Shown here: positions 7,564-16,345 of the stretch, piece after piece
How positions within the stretch are numbered: the first letter of the stretch is position 1
How the letters are laid out: every line of letters starts with the position of its first letter
Assembly (NCBI GenBank): GCA_902495545.1
Contig: CABUXM010000001.1
Coordinates: 46,198 to 110,197, forward strand
Reading direction: 5' to 3'
DNA from: an uncultured Collinsella sp.
Lineage (GTDB): Bacteria; Actinomycetota; Coriobacteriia; Coriobacteriales; Coriobacteriaceae
DNA: 64,000 nt
Program-made: the position numbers and the translations under genes
The notes under the pieces: generated by a model
Told to the model about the DNA's origin: nothing
Seen by the model: only the letters and a program-made list of their open reading frames with translations
Database searches by the model: none

Positions 7564-8907
7564 TTACTCTTGAATGTCGAAGATGCTCTCTGACAAATCA
7601 AGATGAAGGAGCACTTTGGTGCCCTTGCCCGGCGCCGATTCGACACGCGTATAGGAGTGCGGCCCATAAAAGCGATGGATGCGCTCCGAAATATTGTGCA
7701 TGGCCACACCGGCGCCGCCACCCTGGGGAGAGCTGGCGTCGGGACGGGCAGAACGCTCGTCAAACAGTCTGGCGGCGGTACCCTCATCCATGCCCACGCC
7801 ATTATCGGCCACGGCAATCAAGATTGCATCCTCGCCGTCTTGGTGAACGGTCACGTCGATCCTCAGGGCGTCGTCATCGCCCATACCATGACGTACGGCG
7901 TTCTCGACAATCGGCTGGATCACGAACGCCGGCACCAGCGTATCTTCCACGTCCTCGGACACATCGAACGTCGCGAGCACGCGGTCCTCGCCAAAGCGGG
8001 CCTTCTCAAAGGTAAGGTAGCGCTTGGTCTGTGCAACCTCGCGCGAGACCGGAATAAGCGATCCCGAGTTGTCGAGCGTGGCACGATAGAACGATGAGAA
8101 CTCACGAAGCAGTTCGCGGGCCCGCAGCGGATCGGTGCGCGTAAACGATGCAATGGTGTTCAGCGTGTTGAACAGGAAGTGCGGGTTAATCTGCGCCTGC
8201 AGCGCACGCACCTCGGCGCGCGCTGTGAGTTCCTTTTGCACCTCGAGCTCGTGGATGGCGAGCTGCGTGGACAAGATCTCGGCAAAGCCCGAGGCAAGCG
8301 CGTACTGGGTACGGTCGACGGCGCGCGGGGTCTTGTAGTAGAACTTGAGCGTGCCGACGGTACGATCGCCCACCTTGATGGGGGCGATAATGCCGGCGGG
8401 GACTTGGTTGTGTGAGCCGTCCGAGCCCACGACATCCACCATACGGTTGAACGACTGCACGATGCCATGTTCGATAACGTAGCGCGTGGCAAGCGTGTGG
8501 ATGGGAGAATCTGGCAGTAGTTTTTTCTCAAGCTCGCCCGCGCAGGCCAGCACGTTGCCCTCGTCGGTGATGGCCACCGTCATGGCACGCGTCTCGGGCA
8601 AAATGCGCTGGCACACCAAACGCGCCGACTCCTGCGTCAGACCGCCCTTAATGTCCTCGAGCATGGCCGAGGCCACCGAGAGCGTCTCCTCGGTGTACTG
8701 GGAGCGCACCGAATCGGGATTGAGCGTCAAAAAGATAAAGATGCACAGAAAGATGCACAGCAGCGCGCAGGCAATCACCGTGGCGATCGGCTCGATACCG
8801 GTCACCAAGGCAAAAATAAAGTACACCAGCACGCAAATGGCGCAGGCAACGGCAATGATGCGAAAGATTGATATTGAACTATCGCGCTGGGCGCGGCGGT
8901 CGATCAT
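7564..8907 (-). CDS. LytS/YpdA-type sensor histidine kinase (pair 1)
   Basis: The protein has 447 residues. Two membrane helices lie at about 15-35 and 40-62. A GAF-like cytoplasmic sensor segment spans about 70-220. The His_kinase domain has phospho-acceptor H243 in INPHFLFNTLN, and the ATPase domain has the N-box IQPIVENAVRHG and the G-box VADNGVGMD. Its ATG overlaps the stop of the glycosyltransferase upstream (ATGA), so the order is glycosyltransferase, kinase, regulator in one operon. With only two helices it differs from the five- to six-helix LytS sensors and probably senses through the GAF-like domain. Confidence 0.9.
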   Translation of the reverse strand: MIDRRAQRDSSISIFRIIAVACAICVLVYFIFALVTGIEPIATVIACALLCIFLCIFIFLTLNPDSVRSQYTEETLSVASAMLEDIKGGLTQESARLVCQRILPETRAMTVAITDEGNVLACAGELEKKLLPDSPIHTLATRYVIEHGIVQSFNRMVDVVGSDGSHNQVPAGIIAPIKVGDRTVGTLKFYYKTPRAVDRTQYALASGFAEILSTQLAIHELEVQKELTARAEVRALQAQINPHFLFNTLNTIASFTRTDPLRARELLREFSSFYRATLDNSGSLIPVSREVAQTKRYLTFEKARFGEDRVLATFDVSEDVEDTLVPAFVIQPIVENAVRHGMGDDDALRIDVTVHQDGEDAILIAVADNGVGMDEGTAARLFDERSARPDASSPQGGGAGVAMHNISERIHRFYGPHSYTRVESAPGKGTKVLLHLDLSESIFDIQE

Positions 8908-10091
8908 TCGGCCCCCTCCAGGATACTGATCAGTTGTGCGTCACGCCAAAGCCCGTCCATGATCTTGGGCCAAAAGCTCTGGAAACGCAGGTAGCTTGCA
9001 GCGTTTTGGCGCGCATAGGCCTTTGCCTCGCCGATACCATGGCGCCAGATGCGCAGGTAGCCCTCATGCTCGCGGGTAAACACGCTGCGGACCATAGCGG
9101 TCTTGCGCACGCGGTCGTCGAGCTCGCGCGAAATCCACGGGCCCGGGTAGGGCATGAGTGATGCCGCCGTAACGGGAATGAGCTCCTTTTGATGCGCGGC
9201 GAATGTCAACTTGGCCCGTTCGTAGTACCAACGGTATACATCCTGCATAAAGCGCGGTGAGCGCTTTTCGGACTCCGGAGGCAGATGGCGCACGGTCCAC
9301 TCGTTATCGAACCACACGTCGTAGCCAAACATGCGCATGTTAAAGAGGTAATCCAAGTCCTCGCCGCGGGTGATAAACGGGTCAAAGGCCACACGCGTAA
9401 AGGCGCGGGCGTGCAGGGCCATCAGGCCGCCGCACACGTAGTTAGAGCGCGAGATGCGGGTGCCCGAGAGCGCCTTTTTCATCCAACGGTTGAACTCGAT
9501 GCGCTTGGTCCACCAACGATGGCAGATGCCCGCCTTGTCCGTGGGAGCCAGCGGCGAGCCGTCGCGATCGTAGAAATAGCCGCTCTTGACCAAGATCGGC
9601 AAGCCCTGACGCGTCTGCTGCCCCAACGCATAGGTCGCGCGCTTCATAAAGTCGGCGTCGATGACAGTCTCATCGTCATCCAAAAAGATAACCGCGTCAT
9701 GGCCCAGCACAGCGGCACAGGCTAGCCCCATGTTGCGGATGGCACCGTAGCCTCGCAGGCTCACGCACTCGCCCGAACCCTTGGGCGCGATCTGAGCAAC
9801 CCGGTCTGCGATGCGCGAGGCCTGGGTGTTGGTGACAACGGTGACCTTGAGCGTGGGATGCGCGTCGACAATCTCGCGCACGCGCAGCGACACATCGGCT
9901 GTGGCAGAAACGGGACAGACCACCAAAAGGATGATGCGCGGGATGTCACGTACCTGCTCAAGCGAGGCCAGGCAGCGGTCGAGTTCGGGATTGTCGGCGT
10001 TGAGTCGCGTCGAATGGTCATAGGTGCCAGGGGCGTTTGCGCAAGCGTCATCGCCCGCCCAATACGTTGGAATCACGACTGTGGCGTTCAT
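8904..10091 (-). CDS. GT2-like glycosyltransferase
   Basis: The 395-residue soluble protein opens with the GT-A Rossmann start ATVVIPTYWAG. The metal and donor-binding motif is HDAVIFLDDDETVID (near 137-151), and the later acceptor/metal segment FITRGEDLDYLFNMR carries the ED pair typical of inverting GT2 enzymes. A C-terminal helical region of about 100 residues is unassigned. It uses a nucleotide-sugar; the acceptor is unknown. GGAGGGTAAGGC precedes the start. Co-transcription with a LytS/LytTR pair suggests a link to cell-surface polysaccharide or to its monitoring, which is inference only. Confidence 0.8.
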   Translation of the reverse strand: MNATVVIPTYWAGDDACANAPGTYDHSTRLNADNPELDRCLASLEQVRDIPRIILLVVCPVSATADVSLRVREIVDAHPTLKVTVVTNTQASRIADRVAQIAPKGSGECVSLRGYGAIRNMGLACAAVLGHDAVIFLDDDETVIDADFMKRATYALGQQTRQGLPILVKSGYFYDRDGSPLAPTDKAGICHRWWTKRIEFNRWMKKALSGTRISRSNYVCGGLMALHARAFTRVAFDPFITRGEDLDYLFNMRMFGYDVWFDNEWTVRHLPPESEKRSPRFMQDVYRWYYERAKLTFAAHQKELIPVTAASLMPYPGPWISRELDDRVRKTAMVRSVFTREHEGYLRIWRHGIGEAKAYARQNAASYLRFQSFWPKIMDGLWRDAQLISILEGAE

Positions 10092-10112
10092 GCCTTACCC
10101 TCCCTGCAACAC

Positions 10113-10147
10113 AAAAACGGGACGCCGCCAAACACAGGCGACGCCCC
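10113..10147 (-). terminator. Terminator between the MFS gene and the glycosyltransferase
   Basis: On the minus strand GGGGCGTCGCC pairs, with two G-U pairs, to GGCGGCGTCCC, followed by GTTTTTG. It ends the MFS transcript before the next operon. Confidence 0.7.
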
Positions 10148-10262
10148 GCGACCTAGCTGATTCCATCATACCCACTTGGGCAAATCATTGCTCGCAAGTC
10201 GCAATGTTTATTGCGGATAACCCCAAAAGAGTACCGTGGACAGGCACAATAGCCGCTCGCTC

Positions 10263-11522
10263 CTATGCGGCATGCTCTGCCGCCCGAGTCATGCGGGACA
10301 GGCGGACCAGCAGCATAAAGCCAACAATCAGCAGCACGCCAATGGAAAGGACGCCCAGCGACGGGTTGCCGGTCAGCGAGGTGACGACCGACACCAGGAA
10401 GGTGCCCATAACGCTTGCATAACGACCAAAGATGTCAAAGAAGCCGTAGTACTCGTTGGACTTTTCCTTGGGGATAATGCGACCAAAGTAGCTACGGCTG
10501 AGCGCCTGCACGCCGCCCTGGAACAGGCCGACCATAATGGCAAGCACCCAGAATTCAAAGGCGGTCTTGAGGAAGAACGCGGCGAACAGCACAATGCCCA
10601 TGTAGGCGGCGACCGCCACCAGGATCATGTTGAGCGTGCCCACGCGTCCGGCGAGCTTGCCGTAGATGATGGCGGACGGAAAGGCCACGAACTGCGTAAC
10701 GAGCAGCGCCAGCACCAGCTGCGTCGAATCGATGCCCAAGGCCGATCCGTAACTGGTGGCCATGGAAATGACCGTGTGCACACCGTCGATATAGAAGAAG
10801 AACGCGATCATGTAGACCAGCACGGTCTTGTTGTGGGCGATCTCGCGCATGGTGTGTCCGACCTCGGAGAACACACCGCCCACGATGTGGCCGATAGTGT
10901 CCTCGGGACCGCGCTCGCGACCGTACTTTTGCTTATAGGTGCGAATGAGCGGCAGGGTAAAGATGAGCCACCAGGCACCAGTGATGATAAACGACAGACG
11001 CGTTGCCAGCATGGTGGGGACGCCAAGAGCGGGGCCACCCATGATGAGCGCCAGGCAGATGACGAACGGCACGGTGGAACCGATATAGCCCCAGGCATAG
11101 CCCGAGCTGGACACGGCGTCCATGCGCTCGTCGGTCGTAATGTCGGGCAGCATGGCGTCGTAGAACGTCATAGAAGAGTTAAGGCCGATGGTGCACAGCA
11201 CGTACACGGTCAAAAATGCCATGGCGGACATTGGGATAGCCTGCGCCAGGCAAAGCACCAGGCCCGTGAGGAAGAAGCCCAAGAAGAACTTGATCTTGTT
11301 GCCTGCGTAGTCAGCAAGCGCGCCCAGAATGGGCATGAGCATGGCAATGACCAGCGAGGCGATCGTCTGCGCATTGCCCCAGGCGACCACCAGGTCGGCC
11401 GAGGAAGCGCCGGTATTGATGGCGTTAAAGTAAATGGGCACCACCGAGGTATTGAGCAGCACAAGGGCCGAATTGCCCACATCATACATAACCCAGTTAC
11501 GCTCGAGCTTGGTGTATTTCAT
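10263..11522 (-). CDS. MFS transporter, UMF1/Atg22-like
   Basis: The 419-residue protein has about twelve hydrophobic segments. It opens MKYTKLERNWVMYDVGNSALVLLNTSVVP-like, with the W-x3-DxxNSA signature of the UMF1 (Atg22-like) branch of the major facilitator superfamily. A central cytoplasmic loop is charged (KYGRERGPEDTIG), and the half-domain motif GxLADYAGNK is visible near residue 65. Bacterial members are putative efflux carriers, probably of amino acids, with no firmly known substrate. The gene stands alone between two operons, with terminators on both sides. Confidence 0.82.
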   Translation of the reverse strand: MKYTKLERNWVMYDVGNSALVLLNTSVVPIYFNAINTGASSADLVVAWGNAQTIASLVIAMLMPILGALADYAGNKIKFFLGFFLTGLVLCLAQAIPMSAMAFLTVYVLCTIGLNSSMTFYDAMLPDITTDERMDAVSSSGYAWGYIGSTVPFVICLALIMGGPALGVPTMLATRLSFIITGAWWLIFTLPLIRTYKQKYGRERGPEDTIGHIVGGVFSEVGHTMREIAHNKTVLVYMIAFFFYIDGVHTVISMATSYGSALGIDSTQLVLALLVTQFVAFPSAIIYGKLAGRVGTLNMILVAVAAYMGIVLFAAFFLKTAFEFWVLAIMVGLFQGGVQALSRSYFGRIIPKEKSNEYYGFFDIFGRYASVMGTFLVSVVTSLTGNPSLGVLSIGVLLIVGFMLLVRLSRMTRAAEHAA

Positions 11523-11623
11523 GGACAGGGACCCTTCGTATTCGCCCGATATGCAGTTAGTTCATCGTACCCCAATTGTCCAGAACCGCCGGTAAGGATT
11601 CGGCAAAGGGGCACGCACGGGCC

Positions 11624-12568
11624 CTATTCCTCGCGGTCGAACTCCTCATCGGCTTCGAGCACGCGACCGCTGTAGTTGACGTGACTGGTCACGGCATCCA
11701 TGTCACCGGTCTCGATAAAACGTGCGACCGTGCACTCGTAATCGACCAGCGCGCGATCAAAGACCTCGGGGAAACTCTCGTTCGAGACCTCGTCGGTAAA
11801 GGGATTCTTCCATGTCAGATGGCCCAGGTTACCGGTGCGCTCGGGCAGCTCCGTCGTCACGCGATGGGCAAGGCCGTCGAGCAGCGAGTAGTCGTGCACC
11901 AAGCCCTCAACCAGCGAGATCGCGCGCGTCTTTGCGGAGCCGGCCGGCTCAATCGCGCGGTAAAGTCGCTGCATATTGGCAACGGCAGCACCGTACTCCC
12001 CCGCCGGAATGTCAATGCCGTACACGCGTCCGGCAACATAGCTCATCAGCACGCCGGCCACGCGATTGATGCGATCGGTGGTGACGATCTCGCCCGCCGG
12101 CGGGTAATCGTCGACCGTAGCGCCATCGCGTTTAAGCTGCAGCATCAGTACATCCAGGTCGCTCTCGATCACGGCATGGACCTGACTGCTCGAATCCTCA
12201 AGCTCTGAATCGGACTCCACGATGCCAAACTGCTGCTCATAGACAAAGGGATGGGCGTTGCGGTCGAGCACGTAATGAGACAGTAGGCCCAGCGCAAAGG
12301 CGCGACCCAAGCTGGCGTCGCGCGGCAGCAGATGTGACACGCCGTCGCGCAGGCACGCAAACTGACGAGACATGCGCGACCGATGCATGACCTGTGCCAG
12401 CAGCGTGCAGTCGGAAACACGCGGTGTCAGAATGTGAAAGAAGAACGGGTCGGGGCCTTGGTTGCCCAAGATAAAGGCAATGCGCTCTTCATCGGACGCG
12501 ATGACGCCCTGCGGAAGACGGTCGATGCTTTCCTCGCCAAACAGATGATGGGTGATAAGCGCGGGCAT
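11624..12568 (-). CDS. Zinc-dependent phospholipase C-like protein
   Basis: ATG 12568, behind AAAGGATC, gives 314 residues. The His and Asp pattern of the PF00882 zinc-phospholipase fold is present: MPALITHHLFGEESI, GNQGPDPFFFH, LGLLSHYVLDRNAHPFVYEQ and H of QVHAVIESDLD. These residues normally bind three zinc ions. There is no signal peptide, so the protein is probably cytoplasmic, as are many Actinobacteria and Firmicutes homologues of unknown substrate. It is a single gene between the MFS gene and the second LytTR operon. Confidence 0.78.
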   Translation of the reverse strand: MPALITHHLFGEESIDRLPQGVIASDEERIAFILGNQGPDPFFFHILTPRVSDCTLLAQVMHRSRMSRQFACLRDGVSHLLPRDASLGRAFALGLLSHYVLDRNAHPFVYEQQFGIVESDSELEDSSSQVHAVIESDLDVLMLQLKRDGATVDDYPPAGEIVTTDRINRVAGVLMSYVAGRVYGIDIPAGEYGAAVANMQRLYRAIEPAGSAKTRAISLVEGLVHDYSLLDGLAHRVTTELPERTGNLGHLTWKNPFTDEVSNESFPEVFDRALVDYECTVARFIETGDMDAVTSHVNYSGRVLEADEEFDREE

Positions 12569-12660
12569 AATGATCCTTTCGATTTCATTCGATGCCACCC
12601 ATTATGCCCACCGCGCGCCCATGCCAAACCTGCGATGGTAAACGACGGCACGCAAGCCTC

Positions 12661-13395
12661 TTACGCAAGCCCCAGGTGCGACTTGACCTCGGCGGCACGA
12701 CGACGGGACACCGGCACCGTCGAGTTCACGTGGTCGAGCCTGAGCTCCATAAGACCCGTGGAACCGATCTCAACATTGTGCACGTCTTCCAAATTGACCA
12801 GATAGCTGCGATGAACGCGAATAAAGCCCTCGGAGACCAAGCGACGCTCGAGCGAAGAGATCGACTCATTGATCAGGTACGTTCCCTCGGCGCAGATGGC
12901 ATTGCAAAAATCGGCGCGCGCCTCAAAGTAGCAGACGTCTGCGGCGGGAATGAACACCTTTTTGCCCCCGCGGTCCACCGTCAGACGCAAAGGCTGGCGC
13001 GGAGCGTGGATAACACGACGGGCACCCAAGGCTGCCTCAATCTTGTCGAGTGCCTTTGACAGGCGTGCGTCCTCGACCGGCTTGACGACATAGTCGACCG
13101 CATCGAGGTTATACGCATCGGCGGCAAACTCGGCAAACGCCGTCACAAACACAACCACCGGCGGCGTCTTTAGGTTCTGCAGCGTCTCGGCAAGCTCAAT
13201 TCCCGAGCGACCGGGCATGGTAATGTCTAAAAACAGCACGTCGGGCTTATTCGACAGAATCGACTCCACGGCTTCGGTGACATTGCCCGCCTCGGCAATC
13301 TGACCCACACGCATATCCTTTTCCAACAGATAGCGTAGCTCAGCCCTAATTGGAGGCTCGTCATCAACCACCAAGATGTTCCAGCCTTCGGACAT
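12661..13395 (-). CDS. LytTR-family response regulator (pair 2)
   Basis: The 244-residue protein has a receiver domain with D57 in VLFLDITMPGRSG, the acidic pair VDDE at 10-13, and Lys in YVVKPVEDA. It is followed by a LytTR DNA-binding domain (FIRVHRSYLVNLEDV, VPVSRRRAAEVKSHL). GAGGGGAAGCACAT precedes the ATG. It lies 38 bp after its sensor kinase gene. Its sequence is plainly paralogous to the regulator of pair 1, but the DNA-contact helices differ, so the targets probably differ. Confidence 0.92.
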   Translation of the reverse strand: MSEGWNILVVDDEPPIRAELRYLLEKDMRVGQIAEAGNVTEAVESILSNKPDVLFLDITMPGRSGIELAETLQNLKTPPVVVFVTAFAEFAADAYNLDAVDYVVKPVEDARLSKALDKIEAALGARRVIHAPRQPLRLTVDRGGKKVFIPAADVCYFEARADFCNAICAEGTYLINESISSLERRLVSEGFIRVHRSYLVNLEDVHNVEIGSTGLMELRLDHVNSTVPVSRRRAAEVKSHLGLA

Positions 13396-13433
13396 ATGTG
13401 CTTCCCCTCTTTTTCTCTCAATCCAACCGCGTG

Positions 13434-14819
13434 CTACGCCGTCAACGGCGCGGGCTCATGCGGCTCGCCGTTCAGCTCGACGATGACCTGCGTTCCCACG
13501 CCCTCCTGGGACTTCACGCGCATGCCGGAATCTTCTCCGTAAAAGAAATGGATGCGCTGAAGCACGTTGAAGAGCGCCAGGCCGCAACCTCGCTTGACGG
13601 AGCCGTCGGCGGTAATGCTCTCGGGCTCCTCTCGGCGATGTTGCTCAAACAGATGCGCGCAGACCTCTTCGCTCATACCGATGCCATCGTCCTCGACGAT
13701 GATTTCCAAACCGTCATCGGTCTCGAAAGCCCTAACATGAATAGAAAGCGGCTCGGTCTCGCGCTGCGCGTGCTTGATGCAGTTTTCGAGCAGCGGCTGC
13801 AAGATAAACGGCGGTACTAGGCTGTCGCGCACCTCAAAGTCGATGTCGACCGAAACACGCAGACGGCCGTCGCCATACCGGGCCTGCATAAGATTGATAT
13901 AACGAGTGCCCTGCTCCACCTCGTGCTCGAGCGTGGTGAGCGTATCGGAGTCAGAAAGCGTCTGACGGTAATAATTGGAAAAATCGATGAGCAACGATCG
14001 CGCCTTGTCGGGCTCGGTTCGAACGAGCGACACGATCGTGCTAATGGTATTGAACAGAAAATGCGGGTCGACCTGCGACTGCAGGGCACGAAGCTCAACG
14101 CGGGCTGTGAGCTCATCCTGGCGCTCGAGCTCAAAGCTCGCGAGTTGCGTGGAAATTAGATCGGCAAAGCCCGAGGCCAACGCCGTCTGGCGCATATCGA
14201 TGCTGCTCAGGCGGGGATAGTACAGCTCGAGCGTACCCACGCAATGTCCGCGCACGGTAAGCGGCGCGACAATGCCGGCGCGCAGGCGGGGAAAATAGCC
14301 GCCCGTCTCATTGGATGTGTCACGCGAAAACACGCTCTGCTCGCCCGTCTCAATCACACTGAGCGTGGTCTTGAGCACGACCGGGGTGCCGGCAGGGCAC
14401 TTTGCCGAGTCCTCGCCCCAGCTTGCCAACACCTGTTTGCCATCGGTAAAGCAGATGGCCGAGGCGATGGTCTCGGACAGGATGATTTTAGAGGCGCCCA
14501 GGGCCGCTTCGGGCGTAAGGCCGCGCGACGTGTAGGCGAATATTTTTGATGCGATGGCGAGCGTACGGTCGGTTGCGCTCGATGTGAGGTCGTCGGGGAC
14601 CACAAAGACATACGAGAAAAAGAAGCACAGCATGACCAGGCCGGCAATAACGACAACGCCCGGAACGGGATTGGGATTATCGGTTAAATCCCAGATAAGC
14701 AGCAGGATAAGCGCCGGAACGACAACACCGAGCAGGATGGCCTGGACCACATGCCGGGCCGTACGAAAGACCTTGGTAGAGTTGTAGCTCTTGCCCAGAA
14801 TCAGCCTGTTTAAATCCAC
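13434..14819 (-). CDS. LytS/YpdA-type sensor histidine kinase (pair 2)
   Basis: I chose GTG 14819 because AAAGGGG sits six bases upstream. An ATG two codons earlier (14825) directly abuts that site and would have no spacing. The protein has about 461 residues: two membrane helices (about 27-47 and 58-78), a GAF-like segment (about 85-225), H253 (H255 from the upstream ATG) in DPHFLFNTIST, the N-box LQPLLENCIKHA, the G-box VEDDGIGM, and a second glycine segment RGCGLALFNV. It shares its domain plan with the kinase of pair 1, including the ALASGFAD/E-LISTQLA linker, which indicates duplication. Confidence 0.9.
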   Translation of the reverse strand: MDLNRLILGKSYNSTKVFRTARHVVQAILLGVVVPALILLLIWDLTDNPNPVPGVVVIAGLVMLCFFFSYVFVVPDDLTSSATDRTLAIASKIFAYTSRGLTPEAALGASKIILSETIASAICFTDGKQVLASWGEDSAKCPAGTPVVLKTTLSVIETGEQSVFSRDTSNETGGYFPRLRAGIVAPLTVRGHCVGTLELYYPRLSSIDMRQTALASGFADLISTQLASFELERQDELTARVELRALQSQVDPHFLFNTISTIVSLVRTEPDKARSLLIDFSNYYRQTLSDSDTLTTLEHEVEQGTRYINLMQARYGDGRLRVSVDIDFEVRDSLVPPFILQPLLENCIKHAQRETEPLSIHVRAFETDDGLEIIVEDDGIGMSEEVCAHLFEQHRREEPESITADGSVKRGCGLALFNVLQRIHFFYGEDSGMRVKSQEGVGTQVIVELNGEPHEPAPLTA

Positions 14820-14853
14820 CGTCATCCCCTTTTATCTATCGCACCCATAGCAA

Positions 14854-14878
14854 TAAAGAGGGCCGCAAGCGACCCTCT
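14854..14878 (-). terminator. Terminator of the amidohydrolase gene
   Basis: On the minus strand AGAGGGTCGC-TT-GCGGCCCTCT is followed by TTATTG, 60 bp past the amidohydrolase stop. Confidence 0.75.
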
Positions 14879-14936
14879 CCATTGCATTATGCAATCAAAT
14901 ACTGTGTTTTACATCCAGTCGTCGATGAACGGTAGT

Positions 14937-16214
14937 TTAGGCGCTGTATTTGTTGGCCTCGCCAAAGGTGCCAGCCTCGACGATCCAGCCGTCCTTCATG
15001 ATGACGTCCATGTTGTCGGTGTTGAGCACGTGGATGTCGGCGGCGACGTCACCGTTGATGACCAGCAGGTCGGCGCACTTGCCGGCCTCGATGGAACCGG
15101 TCTCGTCCTCGATGTGGCACATCTTGGCACCGTTGAGGGTGGCGCAGGTGATGGTCTCGACCGGGGTGAAGCCGATCTTGTCGACGAACTCGTACATCTC
15201 CTCAATGGAGCAGGTGCCGTACGGGGTGACGAAGGAGAAGGAGTCGGAGCCGATCGTCATGACGACGCCGCGCTTCTTGGCCTCGCGCAGGCAGTCGTAG
15301 TTGCGCTGCAGCTCCTTCTCGACCAGGGTGCCCTCGTACTTGTCGTGCAGCTCGGGGACGTAGACGGGCGGATAGGTGGCGTACCAGGTGGGCAGGAAGG
15401 CGATCGTCGGGGTGAAGAAGGTGCCCTGCTCGGCCATGAGGTCCATGGTGCGCTCATCGATATCGAAGCCGTGAATCAGCTGCTCGCAGCCAAAGCGAAC
15501 GGAATCGTAGGCAGCGGCGTGGTTGTTGTAGCAGTGGCTCCACACGGGGATGCCGACCATCTTTGCCTCTTCGACCACGGCCTGGATCTCCTCGGAGCAA
15601 TAGTGCTGGTCGCGACCGGAGTCCCAGCGCCAGATGCCGCCACCGGTAGCCCAGATCTTGATGGCATCGGGGTTCTCACGCAGGCGACGACGGACGGCCT
15701 TGCGCAGATCCCAAGGACCGTCGACCTGGTCGCCCCAGGGGTGGGATTCCTTGTTGAGCTCCTGGGTGCAGTGGTGGGAGTCACCGTGGCCGGCAACGCG
15801 GCAGAAGCCGAGGCCGGTGGCCAGAACGCGCGGGCCCTTAAAGACGCCCTTGTCGATGCAGTCACGGATCTGGATACCAAAGCGGCCGATCTCGCAGACG
15901 GTGGTGAGGCCGTGGGTGAGGCAGTCGTAGGCCTGCTTGACGGCGACGGCCTGCTTCTCGAGGAGCGGCTGCATGACCCAATCGGTGTCATCGTCGGTCA
16001 GGTTGCCCGAGAAGTGCAGGTGGGTGTCGATCAGGCCGGGAAGGACGGTCTTGCCGGCGGCGTCGATAACCTCAACGCCCTCGGGAAGGTCCTGCATAGT
16101 GCCGGCGTACTCAATCTTGCCGTTGTCGTCAACGAGAACGAGGGAGTTCTCGACCGGCTCGGCACCGGTACCGTCGATGAGCTTGCCGCCAACGATTGCA
16201 TACTTAGTGGACAT
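14937..16214 (-). CDS. Imidazolonepropionase-like metal-dependent amidohydrolase
   Basis: The 425-residue protein has the two-part amidohydrolase layout: a beta-sandwich wing at both ends and a TIM barrel with the metal ligands DTHLHFS (HxH), a Lys in AIKIWATGGG (probable carbamylated Lys), SHCYNN, IHGFDI and the Asp of TIGSDSF. This pattern fits the imidazolonepropionase/prolidase subgroup of cyclic amide or dipeptide hydrolases. AAGGAGGAACC sets the start. An APC permease gene lies upstream on the same strand, 131 bp away, which suggests uptake and hydrolysis of an amino-acid-like amide. The substrate cannot be named from sequence. Confidence 0.85.
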   Translation of the reverse strand: MSTKYAIVGGKLIDGTGAEPVENSLVLVDDNGKIEYAGTMQDLPEGVEVIDAAGKTVLPGLIDTHLHFSGNLTDDDTDWVMQPLLEKQAVAVKQAYDCLTHGLTTVCEIGRFGIQIRDCIDKGVFKGPRVLATGLGFCRVAGHGDSHHCTQELNKESHPWGDQVDGPWDLRKAVRRRLRENPDAIKIWATGGGIWRWDSGRDQHYCSEEIQAVVEEAKMVGIPVWSHCYNNHAAAYDSVRFGCEQLIHGFDIDERTMDLMAEQGTFFTPTIAFLPTWYATYPPVYVPELHDKYEGTLVEKELQRNYDCLREAKKRGVVMTIGSDSFSFVTPYGTCSIEEMYEFVDKIGFTPVETITCATLNGAKMCHIEDETGSIEAGKCADLLVINGDVAADIHVLNTDNMDVIMKDGWIVEAGTFGEANKYSA

Positions 16215-16345
16215 GGTTCCTCCTTATGGATCCATATAGTGGGCGAGGCCGTGTTGGGTTAAGGCCTCACAAAGCTACCCAAGTGGTGCCGGGTTCGGTG
16301 CGCGGGAGAGAGGGCGCCGCGCACCCGATCCGCCCCGGCTAGGCG

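Noticed and set aside
10236..11675. 479-codon open frame on the plus strand
   Set aside because: Antisense to the MFS transporter; rich in His, Gln and Arg with no membrane or domain pattern and no ribosome site.
14889..16262. 457-codon plus-strand frame opposite the amidohydrolase
   Set aside because: Repetitive Gly/Val/Asp composition is the shadow of the real gene, which has all its metal ligands.
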